Assembly: GCA_009711705.1 (NCBI GenBank)
Contig: VENG01000018.1
Coordinates: 37,879 to 101,878 of the forward strand
Reading direction: 5' to 3'
DNA length: 64,000 nucleotides
Source: Bacillota bacterium
GTDB taxonomy: Bacteria > Bacillota > Desulfotomaculia > Desulfotomaculales > VENG01
Each line of letters begins with the position of its first letter. Position 1 is the first letter of the stretch. Both the position numbers and the translations under genes were made by a program. The notes beneath the pieces are model-generated. The model had not been told where the DNA came from. It searched no databases and worked only from the letters and a program-made list of their open reading frames with translations. This document shows positions 1 to 9,550 of this stretch, piece by piece.

Positions 1-753
1 ATTTTTGATCAAATGCAGTTGGACCCAGACAATTATTCGGGCCATGAAGAAACTTACATCAATGTGCTTACACCCTCTGGGTACGGTTCAGAAGCAAGTT
101 TTCCGTGGCACAAACTTATAATTCAGCCGGTGCAAACCAATAGCGGTATAATTGGTGAATTGTGGTTATTTGATTTTATCGATACTAAACTGGAGACGCG
201 TAAAGAAATATTCGCTGCTTTCGCCCGCAGTTTAGGCGTGGCTTTGGAGACTATCCGGCAGCGGCATAAACTGGAGCAGATGGCTACAACCGATCCCTTG
301 ACCGGGATCCTTAATCGGCAGGGGTTTAGCCAGCGCTTTCAGGCAGAAATGGCATCTGCTTTACGTCGTGGGTCAACCTGTCTATTTTTATTATTTGATC
401 TGGATGGATTTAAGAGACTCAATGATACTCATGGGCACCCCATTGGAGATCAGGCTTTATGCGTAATTACAAAAAACATACAAGCTAGTATCCGCGAGTA
501 TGATATTCTGGCCCGCAGTGGAGGAGACGAATTTATTTTGGTGTTGGTCGATATGCAAAAAGGGCCGGAGTCTATCCGTATGATTAATAGATTAAAAGAA
601 CGAATGGGGCTTGAAGAATTTGAACTTGGGGTAAGTATTGGGGTTGCTGAGTATCCTACGGAGGCGGATAATTACGAGCGATTATACCACTTGGCCGATC
701 AACGGTTGTATATGGGCAAACATTCCGGGAAAAACAAAGTTGTATCGGAATAA
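1..753 (+). CDS. GGDEF diguanylate cyclase, 5' end outside the window
   Basis: The reading frame is open to the left edge, so the first visible ATG at 13 need not be the start. The first ~85 residues resemble the end of a GAF-like sensor region; the last ~160 form a GGDEF domain. The signature RSGGDEF is intact, so c-di-GMP synthesis from two GTP is expected. An RxxD inhibitory site (REYD) sits five residues before GGDEF, the usual spacing for product inhibition. The gene ends 44 bp before the hydrogenase-like sensor kinase on the same strand, so the two may be co-transcribed. The cyclase call is firm; the signal it senses is unknown. Confidence 0.9.
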   Translation: MFDQMQLDPDNYSGHEETYINVLTPSGYGSEASFPWHKLIIQPVQTNSGIIGELWLFDFIDTKLETRKEIFAAFARSLGVALETIRQRHKLEQMATTDPLTGILNRQGFSQRFQAEMASALRRGSTCLFLLFDLDGFKRLNDTHGHPIGDQALCVITKNIQASIREYDILARSGGDEFILVLVDMQKGPESIRMINRLKERMGLEEFELGVSIGVAEYPTEADNYERLYHLADQRLYMGKHSGKNKVVSE

Positions 754-797
754 TTGTCCATTAAGATTTGAGCTGCGTTTGAAGGGGGGAGTTTAAA

Positions 798-3700
798 ATG
801 GGTTTACCTGAAGTAATTAGAGTAGATAAAACCAAATGCCAGCATTGTCTGGCTTGTATTCGTGTTTGTCCGGTAAAACTCTGTAATGTGGTAGAAACGG
901 ATGGGATTTCAGTAAATTCCGATCTATGCATCGGTTGTGGGGAATGCATTAGGGCCTGCGTTGAAAAAGGCCATTTTGCACGCTATGGAGTGGATGATTG
1001 CTCTGAGTTTCTTCAAGACTTAGATGTTGGAGTTCCTCTGGGTGTCTTGGTTGCACCGGCAGCTGCTGTTAATTACCATCCCTGGTTACCACAATTAATA
1101 ACGGCTCTACGCCGTTTAGGTGTACAATATGTCTTTGATGTTAGTTTTGGTGCGGAAATTACTACATATCTTTACGTTAAGGCCTTAGAAGCCGGCGTTA
1201 AAACCCCCATTATTGCTCAGCCCTGCCCGGCTGTTGTTAGCTACATAGAGACTTACCAAAGCGATCTGGTGCCCTATCTCGCGCCCACCCATTCGCCCAC
1301 CATTGATGCAGCTATCTGGCTTAAGACTCAACCGGAGTATCAGGATCTAAAACTTGCTTTTCTCGGCCCCTGTCTAGCCAAACGGCGAGAGTTTCATGAT
1401 CCAAATACCCATGGGGCCGTGGCCTATAACGTAACGTTTAAGTCTTTAACGAATTATTTGGAACAGCAGGGAATCCAGTTAGAGGATTTGGAAGCGTCGG
1501 GTTTCGATACGCCCGAGGCTGAACGGGCTGTGGGGTATTCACAACCAGGTGGTTTAACGGATACGTTTAGGCGTTTTGGAATTAAGGTTCGGAATGCAGG
1601 TATTCCTAGGGTAGAGGGCCCACGGGAGATCTATGGGAACTATTTGCCGGATTTAAACGATGATATACGGTTGGGACAAGTTCCTGTTTTAGTGGACATT
1701 CTTAATTGTGCCCACGGTTGTAACGGTGGCCCAGCCGTGAGTCATAATTTCTCCAAGTATCAGATTGATGCAATAATTGATGAACGTAAGGAAGCACAGA
1801 TTGAAAAGCACCAGACTGTGATGGAAGGCGACCCGCGAGAAGTTTTTAGGGAATTTTACCGGGAACTTGAGAAGACTAAGTCAGCTTATTCTCGCCGTTA
1901 TAATGATAAATCTGCTAACCAGTATCTTCGCTCTCCATCTGCAGACGAGGAAGAAAATATATGGCAACTTATGCATAAGCCCACCTCGGAAGAGCGAGGG
2001 ATCAACTGTGCATCGTGTGGCTATGGTAACTGTAGGGATATGATGCTGGCTATTTACAACAACCTTAATCCGGTGGAAAGTTGCAAATATTATCTCTTTA
2101 AAGAAAATGAACGTAATCTGAAGCAGGTGGAGGATCAGGCTCTTGAGATTGAAGAACAGCGAGATGAAATTGCCGCCTGGAATGAAGTGCTGGAAGAAAC
2201 TGTTGCTTCCCGTACCACGGCTTTACGCAATCTTCTCAATAACGCAGGTCAGGGGTTTTTGTCCTTTGGACCGGATTTATTAGTTCGTGAGGAGTATAGC
2301 AGCGAATGTGTAAGAATCTTTGGCAGTGCAATTGCGGGGAGAAAATTTGCCGATCTTATTTTTCCAAAGGACCGGGAACAACAAGATTTTGTTGACTCCC
2401 TCTTCTTTGAGATCTTTAATCACCAGAATGAAGACGCGCGAGAGGTTTATCTTCCTTTACTCCCCACCGAAGTATTAATTAATTACAAGTACATAAATGT
2501 GGAGTATAAAATGATTGAGGATGCCGGGCACAGCTGTGCGGAAGTCTGTATGGCTGTATTAAGTGATGTTACCGAGAATCGATTATTGGAAAGCCAGGTG
2601 GAGCAAGAACGCAACCTTTTGAAAATGGTCGTTAAGGTTATCGTTAATCGAACTGACTTTATCCAAAATGTCAATGATTTTCACCGCTTTAGTACTTCTG
2701 AACTGCAAAAGATTTTAGCAGGGCCGGCAACGAAAGAAGAAAAATTTGCCGACATTTTTCGCCGGCTTCATACCTTTAAAGGTAACTTCAGCCAGTTGAA
2801 TATGGGTTTTGTAGTAGAGTGCTTGCACCAACTGGAAACTAAGATGACTGATTTCAAAAATGAGGGGGGATTACATTTGGATCAAGAAGAACTTAAGCAG
2901 TTATTTAGCCAGTTAGAGCCATATACTTGGTTAGAGAAAGACTTGACTTACCTTGAGGAGGTTTTGGGACAAAAGCTTTTAACTGAGGACGATGAATTGG
3001 TCATCAGCAAGAGCAAGTTAATGCAAATAGAAAAACGAATCGAGACTCTCTTGTCGCCCTCAGAGTGTAAACTGTTGATTCCGGAACTCCGCAAGCTCCG
3101 CTATAAGCCTTTTGCTGATTTATTTGACTCTTTCCCGGATTATGTCAGTAGGTTGGCGGAACGCTTTGAGAAATTTGTGTATCCAGTTAAGATAACTGCG
3201 GAACCGCTTCAAGTAAACCCTGATGTTTACAGGGGCCTTATAAAATCACTAGTACATGTTTTTCGTAATGCCATCGATCATGGGCTGGAGACTGGGGACG
3301 AACGTATTGATTGTGCCAAAGAGGAATATGGCCAGGTCTCTATAAATATTTCGACCAATGACCGGTATATTGTGGTGGCTATTAGCGATGATGGCCGGGG
3401 CATCGATGTGTCTGCTGTCCGCAGAAAGGCCTTGGCTCAAGGTGTGCTTCCGGAGGAACAGCTACAGGGAGCTAGTGATGATGAAGTTATGCAGCTTATT
3501 TTTGTTGATGGTTTTTCTACTAAAGAAAGTATAACGGATGTTTCCGGAAGGGGTGTGGGTTTAGCCGCACTCAGTCATGAGTTGACAAAACTGGGGGGCT
3601 ACCCCAGAGTAGAAACGGTTTTAGGTCAGGGCACTACGTTCTATCTCCATCTGCCGTTGGAGAATGAAGAAGCCTGGTCTGTGCCTGTCAGCGATTTGTT

Positions 3701-4193
3701 AGAGCCCTTATTGGAGACTGCTAAACATTTTCTTAATGAACAAATGGGATTGGAAGCGGAACCTGTTGATCAAACTTCTGTTATCCGGCCCGACTCTTTG
3801 GAGCTTTATAAAAAGACAGCTCTGTTGGCTATCAGGGGAGCTATCGAATGTTATTTTGTTTTAAGTGTTGATGACGAGGTCTTACGCCTAATGGTGCGAA
3901 ATTATTTAATGGATGATCTTCAGCCGGGTGAAGAAGATGAATATATGCAGGATGTTTTAGCAGAGAGTGCTAATACAATTTTGGGGAATTCCGTCAAACA
4001 CTTTCCAGGCCTGGAGGAATTGTTAGTTATCGACAGTCCGGTTGCTTTAACATCAGAGGAAGCTTTAATGAGATATAAGGAAGCGCAGATCTGGAGATGT
4101 CAATTGCAAATAACTGCCGGGCGGTTTAACTTAGGATTGATTATGCCGGAGGGTGCTGCTGGCGGGCGTCTGGTTGATGAAAGTATAAGGTAG
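798..4193 (+). CDS. Sensory [FeFe]-hydrogenase-like protein fused to a CheA-type histidine kinase
   Basis: A 1131-residue multidomain protein, preceded by GAAGGGGGGAG. Order: two [4Fe-4S] ferredoxin motifs (C14xxC17xxC20xxxC24 and CIGCGECIRAC); an H-cluster domain (~70-340) with C143, C192, C304 and C308; a [4Fe-4S] motif C404, C407, C412, C429; a coiled coil and PAS-like region (~440-610); an Hpt-like helix bundle with H658 in RLHTFKGNF; a GHKL ATPase domain (~808-955) with NAIDHG, DDGRGID and GRGVGL; and a CheC/CheX-like end (~965-1120) with ESANTILGNS. All four H-cluster cysteine ligands remain, but the usual TSCCP loop reads AQPCP, so the proton-transfer cysteine is missing. This points to a sensor rather than a turnover enzyme, as in known HydS-type proteins. 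The likely partner is the next gene, a response regulator. The ligand (H2, CO or redox state) is inferred. Confidence 0.88.
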   Translation: MGLPEVIRVDKTKCQHCLACIRVCPVKLCNVVETDGISVNSDLCIGCGECIRACVEKGHFARYGVDDCSEFLQDLDVGVPLGVLVAPAAAVNYHPWLPQLITALRRLGVQYVFDVSFGAEITTYLYVKALEAGVKTPIIAQPCPAVVSYIETYQSDLVPYLAPTHSPTIDAAIWLKTQPEYQDLKLAFLGPCLAKRREFHDPNTHGAVAYNVTFKSLTNYLEQQGIQLEDLEASGFDTPEAERAVGYSQPGGLTDTFRRFGIKVRNAGIPRVEGPREIYGNYLPDLNDDIRLGQVPVLVDILNCAHGCNGGPAVSHNFSKYQIDAIIDERKEAQIEKHQTVMEGDPREVFREFYRELEKTKSAYSRRYNDKSANQYLRSPSADEEENIWQLMHKPTSEERGINCASCGYGNCRDMMLAIYNNLNPVESCKYYLFKENERNLKQVEDQALEIEEQRDEIAAWNEVLEETVASRTTALRNLLNNAGQGFLSFGPDLLVREEYSSECVRIFGSAIAGRKFADLIFPKDREQQDFVDSLFFEIFNHQNEDAREVYLPLLPTEVLINYKYINVEYKMIEDAGHSCAEVCMAVLSDVTENRLLESQVEQERNLLKMVVKVIVNRTDFIQNVNDFHRFSTSELQKILAGPATKEEKFADIFRRLHTFKGNFSQLNMGFVVECLHQLETKMTDFKNEGGLHLDQEELKQLFSQLEPYTWLEKDLTYLEEVLGQKLLTEDDELVISKSKLMQIEKRIETLLSPSECKLLIPELRKLRYKPFADLFDSFPDYVSRLAERFEKFVYPVKITAEPLQVNPDVYRGLIKSLVHVFRNAIDHGLETGDERIDCAKEEYGQVSINISTNDRYIVVAISDDGRGIDVSAVRRKALAQGVLPEEQLQGASDDEVMQLIFVDGFSTKESITDVSGRGVGLAALSHELTKLGGYPRVETVLGQGTTFYLHLPLENEEAWSVPVSDLLEPLLETAKHFLNEQMGLEAEPVDQTSVIRPDSLELYKKTALLAIRGAIECYFVLSVDDEVLRLMVRNYLMDDLQPGEEDEYMQDVLAESANTILGNSVKHFPGLEELLVIDSPVALTSEEALMRYKEAQIWRCQLQITAGRFNLGLIMPEGAAGGRLVDESIR

Positions 4194-4208
4194 AAGGAGG
4201 CTTTTTAT

Positions 4209-4949
4209 ATGGCACGAGTTCTAATTGTCGATGACTCTGCAATTATGCGCCGCAACTTAAAGACCATATTTGTTCAAGCCGGCCACACGGTGGTGGGGGA
4301 AGCAACAAATGGGGGACAGGCTCTATTAATGTATCGAACCCATGTCCCTGATCTGGTAACGATGGATATTACTATGCCCAATGTCAATGGGATTGAGGCT
4401 GTTAGGCTAATTAGGAAAGAATTTACTGATGCAAAAATAATAATGGTTAGTGCCCTGGATCAACGAAAAATGGTTTTGGAAGCCCTCAAAGAAGGAGCAA
4501 AACATTATATAATCAAACCAATCGATTCTGCGTCGGTGATCAAGGTGGTCAATAAGGTATTGGGTACCTGCATTGAAGAACCCAATGAAGAGTCCAACGA
4601 GGCTCCGGATGAAAATGCACCGGAAGGAATCGATGATGCCCCGTTTGTAATTAAAAATAGTGAAAACACCTTTCACATTGTCCTTTCCCCTAGTCTTAAT
4701 GAAGAGAGCTTTGCTTCTCTCACGCAAGCAGTTCAAGGTTTGCTGTTTGTGAAGCCTTTAAAAGTAGAATTGAACTTTGGCTCAATAGAAATGTTGCCTG
4801 ACCCGCTTCTGGATAAAGTGGGAGGTATGATAAAAGCTATTAGAAATGTCGAGGGAATTATCAGAGTCGTGGCACCCAATAAAGATTTTGTAAAAACCGT
4901 CAAGGAAAAAAGAGTTCATGATTTAGCTGAGATTATCGAGGCCATCTGA
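4209..4949 (+). CDS. CheY-like response regulator with a C-terminal STAS-like domain
   Basis: Begins 15 bp after the sensor kinase, with AAGGAGG before the ATG. Residues 1-118 are a classic receiver: acidic pair D8/D9, phosphoacceptor D53 in VTMDITMP, and the KPI lysine motif. A linker rich in Glu and Asn follows (~120-145). The last ~100 residues alternate beta and alpha elements and could be a STAS-like partner-binding domain; I am not certain of that fold. There is no DNA-binding domain, so output is probably protein-protein. Adjacency makes it the probable target of the hydrogenase-kinase. Confidence 0.85.
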   Translation: MARVLIVDDSAIMRRNLKTIFVQAGHTVVGEATNGGQALLMYRTHVPDLVTMDITMPNVNGIEAVRLIRKEFTDAKIIMVSALDQRKMVLEALKEGAKHYIIKPIDSASVIKVVNKVLGTCIEEPNEESNEAPDENAPEGIDDAPFVIKNSENTFHIVLSPSLNEESFASLTQAVQGLLFVKPLKVELNFGSIEMLPDPLLDKVGGMIKAIRNVEGIIRVVAPNKDFVKTVKEKRVHDLAEIIEAI

Positions 4950-4961
4950 CTAAGTATCGTA

Positions 4962-5003
4962 AAAAAAGGGACAGGCTACTCTAGAGTAACCTGTCCCTTT
5001 TCG
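4962..5003. terminator. Bidirectional intrinsic terminator
   Basis: AAAGGGACAGG and CCTGTCCCTTT are perfect complements around a partly paired centre (TACTC/GAGTA). A-rich and T-rich flanks lie on the two sides, so the hairpin can stop both the + operon ending at 4949 and the minus operon ending at 5016. Confidence 0.85.
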
Positions 5004-5015
5004 TGTTTATAATAT

Positions 5016-5765
5016 TTATAGTGCTACTTTTTCAGTTTTTAGTTTAAGGCCTTGGGACAGCATTTTGCGGCGTACGAAGGAAAGCTGTGTTTGGAGAGGG
5101 ATTTCCATGGGACAGTTGTCGTCGCAGGCCATGAGGCCCATGCACCCGAAGGCTCCTTCTTCCGCGCCGACTACTTCGTAGTATTCTTCCGGAGAGCGCT
5201 CATCCCGGGGGTCAAGCATAAACCTTGCTACTCTGTTTATGCCGGCTGCTCCCAGAAAGTCTGCCCGGATGTTGGCGGTTGCACAACCGGCGACACAGCA
5301 ACCGCACTCCACGCAGCGATCGGGCTCATAAATTTCCTGCGCTGTTTTATTATCCATGCGCTCCTCAAGGGCCGTGGGGTCAAATTCCTTAGTTGTATGG
5401 ACCCAGGCCTCGGTTTTAATGGCCATGTCCCGAAACCAGGTTCCGGTATCCACTGCAAGGTCTCCTACCAGTTTAAATACCGGTAGTGGGAGCAAGCTGA
5501 TTTTAGCAGGCAAGTCTTTAGTCAGTGTTTTGCATGCTAAAGTCGGGCGCCCGTTAATTACCATGGCACAGGACCCGCAAATGGCAGCCCGGCAGACAAA
5601 GTCAAACATGAGGGAGGGATCTAGCTCTTCCCTTATTTTATTTAAAGCAACAAAGATAGTCATGCCGGAAACTTCTTCCAGTTTATATTCCTGCATAAAA
5701 GGTTTTACTTCGGGTTTCTGGGGATTATAACGAAAAATCTTAAAGGTTAAAGTTCGATTACCCAT
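5016..5765 (-). CDS. sdhB: Succinate dehydrogenase/fumarate reductase iron-sulfur subunit
   Basis: A 249-residue protein of normal length. The N-terminal half is a plant-type ferredoxin domain with the [2Fe-2S] motif CRAAICGSC and a later cysteine in LACKTL. The C-terminal half carries CVECGCCVAGC and CMGLMACDDNCP, the ligands of the [4Fe-4S] and [3Fe-4S] clusters. It passes electrons between the flavin of SdhA and the haems/quinone of the membrane subunit. Last gene of a three-gene minus-strand operon, 11 bp after sdhA. Confidence 0.95.
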   Translation of the reverse strand: MGNRTLTFKIFRYNPQKPEVKPFMQEYKLEEVSGMTIFVALNKIREELDPSLMFDFVCRAAICGSCAMVINGRPTLACKTLTKDLPAKISLLPLPVFKLVGDLAVDTGTWFRDMAIKTEAWVHTTKEFDPTALEERMDNKTAQEIYEPDRCVECGCCVAGCATANIRADFLGAAGINRVARFMLDPRDERSPEEYYEVVGAEEGAFGCMGLMACDDNCPMEIPLQTQLSFVRRKMLSQGLKLKTEKVAL

Positions 5766-5776
5766 TTTTATACCTC

Positions 5777-7582
5777 CTAACCGGCATGTTCTCCGTAGCC
5801 GCGGTCACCCGGCGGCAATTCGGTGATTGTAACAGGTTCGTAGTCCAGTTGCGGCAAGTCTGCGCCTTCCGGCCAGTAGGCCAGTGTTCGCTTGAGCCAG
5901 TTTTCATCATCCCGCTTGGGATAGTCTTCCCGGGCGTGACTGCCCCGGCTTTCGGTACGTTGCAGGGCACCGTAAGAGATGCAAAGAGCCAGACGAACCA
6001 TGCCTCTAATCCTAAGGGCTGAAGCAAGCTCGGGGTTTGCTCCTTCGCCGCTGGACTGAAGCCCTACTTTTTGGGCCCGCTGGTGCAGTTCTTGGAGCTT
6101 GTCTACTGCAGTCTGTAGGTCCTCTCCCTTGCGGAAGATGCCTACGTAATTCATCAATGTCTGTTCCATTTCACCGCGGATCTTATATACGTTTTCATTT
6201 CCGTTTTTGCCCGAAATCAAATCTTTGATGCGATTCTCTTGTTTGGTAACTTCGTCTTTAATGGTTTGTTCCGAGTATTCCAGGGAAGCTCCCAGGGTAT
6301 ATTCGGATACTTTCTTACCTACAACCATGCCGCTGACGATGGTTTCCGCCAGGGAATTACCGCCCAGGCGATTGAATCCGTGTAGATCCCAGCATGCAGA
6401 TTCACCGACGGCAAATAGTCCCTTAAGACCATAGGCATGCCCGTCAGCGTTTGTCCTAATACCGCCCATACTATAGTGCTGGGTAGGCCGGACAGGAATT
6501 AATTCATTGGCCGGATCTATACCGGCAAAGTTTTTACATATATTTGCAATCTCACGTAGGTTAGTATAAATATGCTCTTTACCCAGGTGACGAATATCCA
6601 GCCATAGGTGAGGGCCGTGTTCGCTTTCTACCCCGTAGCCCGCACGAATGTGCTGGGTCATTCTACGCGATACAACGTCACGGGAAGCCAGCTCTTTTTT
6701 CTTGGGCTCGTAGTCAGGCATGAAGCGGTGGTGGTTTTTATCCAACAGGTAACCGCCGTCACCACGGGCACCTTCAGTTACCAGAATCCATACCGGAACG
6801 ATTCCGGTAGGGTGGAATTGAACAGCTTCCATGTTACCCAGAGGAACAATGCCTGTGTCCTGGGCGATAAACATGCCGCTGCCTTCGTTAATCACTGCGT
6901 TGGTGGATGCACCGTAAAGGCGTCCGTAACCACCGGTGGCAATAACGGTGGACTTGGCTACATAAACCAACAGTTCACCGGTGCGCAGTGAACGGGCAAC
7001 TACGCCTATACACTTTTCACCGTCGTGAATGAGAGATATAGCTTCAATACGGTCATGTACCGTACATCCATGTTTCAAGACCAGTGAGTCCATGGCGTAC
7101 TGCAAGGTGTGTCCGGTGCCGTCGGAAGTATAACAGGTACGCCAGAAGGCTGTACCGCCGAAGTCGCGGGCGGTGATAAGACCTTCTTTTTCTTTCTTTT
7201 CTTCAAGTTCCCTTCCGTCGGGAAGAGTCTTTTTACCGGCGACTACACGGTTCCAGGGTACACCCCAGTGTGACATTTGGCGTACGGCTATGGGTACTGT
7301 TTCTGTGAAAAGGCGAGCTACATCCTGCTCGCATCCCCAGTCCGATCCTTTTACCGTATCTTGAAAGTGAATGTCAGGATTGTCCCCTTCACCCATGGCG
7401 CAATTCCCCAGAGATGCTTGCATACCCCCCTGGGCAGCGGTACTATGGGAACGGCGTGGTGGAACCAGGCTTAAAATAATAGAATCCAGTCCGTTTTCTG
7501 CTGCTTCTACGGCTGTACGCTCTCCTGCCAATCCTGCTCCAACAATTAATACATCAGTTACATAAGTTTTATAAGCGCTCAT
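5777..7582 (-). CDS. sdhA: Succinate dehydrogenase/fumarate reductase flavoprotein subunit
   Basis: 601 residues if translation starts at the ATG whose bases overlap the sdhC stop (ATGA), preceded by AGGAGGTGCAGC; an upstream in-frame start would add ten residues but lacks such a site. GAGLAGERTAVEAAENG is the FAD-binding start; HSTAAQGGMQAS carries the flavin-linking histidine, and the substrate-binding His/Arg region is seen around QFHPTG and RLGGNSL. Length and sequence fit the B-type enzymes of anaerobes (Wolinella-like). In a fumarate-reducing or propionate-oxidising anaerobe the direction could be either way; sequence alone does not decide. Confidence 0.94.
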   Translation of the reverse strand: MSAYKTYVTDVLIVGAGLAGERTAVEAAENGLDSIILSLVPPRRSHSTAAQGGMQASLGNCAMGEGDNPDIHFQDTVKGSDWGCEQDVARLFTETVPIAVRQMSHWGVPWNRVVAGKKTLPDGRELEEKKEKEGLITARDFGGTAFWRTCYTSDGTGHTLQYAMDSLVLKHGCTVHDRIEAISLIHDGEKCIGVVARSLRTGELLVYVAKSTVIATGGYGRLYGASTNAVINEGSGMFIAQDTGIVPLGNMEAVQFHPTGIVPVWILVTEGARGDGGYLLDKNHHRFMPDYEPKKKELASRDVVSRRMTQHIRAGYGVESEHGPHLWLDIRHLGKEHIYTNLREIANICKNFAGIDPANELIPVRPTQHYSMGGIRTNADGHAYGLKGLFAVGESACWDLHGFNRLGGNSLAETIVSGMVVGKKVSEYTLGASLEYSEQTIKDEVTKQENRIKDLISGKNGNENVYKIRGEMEQTLMNYVGIFRKGEDLQTAVDKLQELHQRAQKVGLQSSGEGANPELASALRIRGMVRLALCISYGALQRTESRGSHAREDYPKRDDENWLKRTLAYWPEGADLPQLDYEPVTITELPPGDRGYGEHAG

Positions 7583-8214
7583 GCTGCACCTCCTAGTTGA
7601 AGAAAGACCCACATGGCACCTAGTCCAAGGGCAATAATGATTACAGTAACGACTTTAAGCACGAAGAAAATGGGTTTACGCGGGAACCAGCCCCACTTTA
7701 CAAATACACGGTAGAGGCCAATGCTGGCATGATATTCGCCTAAAGCCAGAAGAATCAAGTAAAACCACCAAAAGGCTTGCATGCGTTCGGCGGCGGATTC
7801 AGCACGAATGGGCCATCCGGTGGATATTGCCCAGATGTGAAGTGCTGCCAGTACTAGTATGGCCATGCCAGTGATGGCCTGAAATATCCAGGTCCAGGTG
7901 TCGGTGTGACGAAGCATTTTAGCGTGCTGCCAAATGATCTTTTGATCTCTTATGTTGGTAGGAATTCTACGACCCGCCACTACAAAATGAATGAGGCCTA
8001 TTATGGCAATAGCCGGGACACCTATATACGAAAGTAAATAGATATCGAAGAACTCAGATAGGCCGTTAAATACCTCCGGGCCGAGGATTATGGTGGACAC
8101 AAATAGCATGTGTGCCCATAAGAAACTTACCAGACAAATACCGGTCGCCATCTCTATGGCGTCAAGGTAAGCATCGGCCTTAGGATTTTTGGTTAAAATC
8201 CTTTGGGAAAGCAT
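7579..8214 (-). CDS. sdhC: Succinate dehydrogenase/fumarate reductase cytochrome b subunit
   Basis: 211 residues from the ATG preceded by GAAAGGAGAG at nine bases; a longer frame upstream has no ribosome site. Five hydrophobic segments and spaced histidines (SFLWAHML, GLIHFV, HAKMLRHTDTW, AALHIW, LGEYHASIG) fit the di-haem, five-helix cytochrome b of B-type complexes, which uses menaquinone. Its stop codon overlaps the sdhA start. The futalosine genes at 47221-48734 would supply menaquinone. Confidence 0.92.
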   Translation of the reverse strand: MLSQRILTKNPKADAYLDAIEMATGICLVSFLWAHMLFVSTIILGPEVFNGLSEFFDIYLLSYIGVPAIAIIGLIHFVVAGRRIPTNIRDQKIIWQHAKMLRHTDTWTWIFQAITGMAILVLAALHIWAISTGWPIRAESAAERMQAFWWFYLILLALGEYHASIGLYRVFVKWGWFPRKPIFFVLKVVTVIIIALGLGAMWVFLQLGGAA

Positions 8215-8530
8215 AGTAAATAACTCTCCTTTCCATTCTCTTAAATTAGTTTGCACCATTCTGAACATCTTAAATATTGCTGCAATTCTTGAAAAAAAAG
8301 GTACCTTACTCAGTAAAAACCCATGGGCTTATAAAAAGGGCGCCATATTAAAGCTGTGGTCTTTAAATTATGGCATAAGGGGAAGATATAGGCTGTCGCC
8401 TAATTGACAAAAAATTAGAATTTATTTAGTTAAAAAATATAGAAACCGTCAATAATTATAGCACACCAATTAACGAAATAATATATTTTTTCGTAAAAAT
8501 CTACATTATAATAAAAATTATTTATTTCAC
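8215..8530. other. AT-rich spacer with a possible sdhCAB promoter
   Basis: No convincing gene. On the minus strand TGCTATAAT (8455-8463) looks like an extended -10 element about 240 bp before sdhC, with no strong -35. A second minus-strand TTGACG lies nearby (8446-8451). The remainder would be an untranslated leader; I see no recognisable riboswitch. Confidence 0.35.
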
Positions 8531-8531
8531 A

Positions 8532-8578
8532 AAAGTACAAAAAACCTTCCTGACATCCAGGAAGGTTTTTTGTACTTT
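8532..8578 (-). terminator. Long-stem terminator after mrp
   Basis: A perfect 21-bp stem, AAAGTACAAAAAACCTTCCTG against its complement, with a five-base loop. It lies 37 bp past the mrp stop, and the internal T tract serves as the termination run. Confidence 0.8.
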
Positions 8579-8614
8579 AAAGTATTAAAGCGCGCGCTTT
8601 TAATAAAATTTTGT

Positions 8615-9442
8615 TTACGCGTGGGTCTTAACAGTGGAAAAATTTTTAAACAATTCGGGCGGGTAATTTTCAATTTGCCCATTGTCACACAGGTTTGCAA
8701 GTAAAGGATCCACCGGCAGAATTTCCAGCATTGGAATGCCGGTTTCAGTTGCCAGTTTTGTCGCGTGGCCTTCGCCGAATAGCTTAATTTCGGTACCACA
8801 ATCCGGACATTTAAGGTAACTGTAGTTTTCCACCATCCCAAGTATGGGGACATCCATTTGCTGGGCCATATTAACAGCCTTTTTCACGATCACGGAGGCC
8901 AAATCCTGAGGTGAAGTAATAATTACAAACCCTGTTAGAGGCAAAGATTGCATAACTGTAAGGGGGACGTCACCGGTCCCCGGGGGCATGTCAATAATTA
9001 GATAATCCAGCCTGCCCCAGGCTACATCAGTCCAGAACTGCTTTACCGCCCCGGAGATAACGGGGCCGCGCCAAATAACGGGCTGGTCCTCGCTGGGGAG
9101 CAAAAGGTTCATGGAGATGATTCTTATGCCGGTTGATGTTTCCAAGGGATACATGAACCGGCCGTCTGAATGAGGCTGCTCTTTCAAATTAAACATTTTT
9201 GGGATGCTGGGGCCGGTTATGTCGGCGTCCAGAATCCCCACTTTGAATCCTCTGCGGGCTAAATTGACCGCTAAAAGGCCCGAAATGGAAGATTTACCTA
9301 CTCCGCCTTTGCCACTCATAACGGCAATTACACTTTTTATTTCAGATGCTTCGTTTGGAGCAAGCTTAGTAATACTACAGTCTTCTCCGCTGCAGTTGTC
9401 CTTTTCGTTACAAGAAGTGCACTCATCTTTGTTTGTGCTCAT
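8615..9442 (-). CDS. mrp: Mrp/NBP35-family Fe-S cluster carrier ATPase
   Basis: 275 residues, ATG start with GGGGAGAGGAA. A cysteine-rich N-terminus (CTSC, CSGEDC) resembles the extra cluster site of NBP35-type proteins. The deviant Walker A MSGKGGVGKSS, the DADITGPSIP stretch and DMPPGTGD are diagnostic of the Mrp/ApbC family, and CPDC near the C-terminus is the cluster-bridging pair of the dimer. Its neighbours upstream are other MinD-type ATPases with ferredoxin insertions, so this region appears devoted to Fe-S handling. Confidence 0.93.
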   Translation of the reverse strand: MSTNKDECTSCNEKDNCSGEDCSITKLAPNEASEIKSVIAVMSGKGGVGKSSISGLLAVNLARRGFKVGILDADITGPSIPKMFNLKEQPHSDGRFMYPLETSTGIRIISMNLLLPSEDQPVIWRGPVISGAVKQFWTDVAWGRLDYLIIDMPPGTGDVPLTVMQSLPLTGFVIITSPQDLASVIVKKAVNMAQQMDVPILGMVENYSYLKCPDCGTEIKLFGEGHATKLATETGIPMLEILPVDPLLANLCDNGQIENYPPELFKNFSTVKTHA

Positions 9443-9550
9443 TTCCTCTCCCCCTGAAATTGTTTTTTTATGTTATCTTCGCACAGCCTGTAAGACCCCG
9501 CCCTCGCATAAGGAAAGGGGACACACCTGCTGAAGCTTGGCTATTTCTCT

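Noticed and set aside
5052..5486. Long + strand frames opposite sdhB, sdhA and the MinD-type genes
   Set aside because: They are antisense shadows with no ribosome sites or recognisable motifs.
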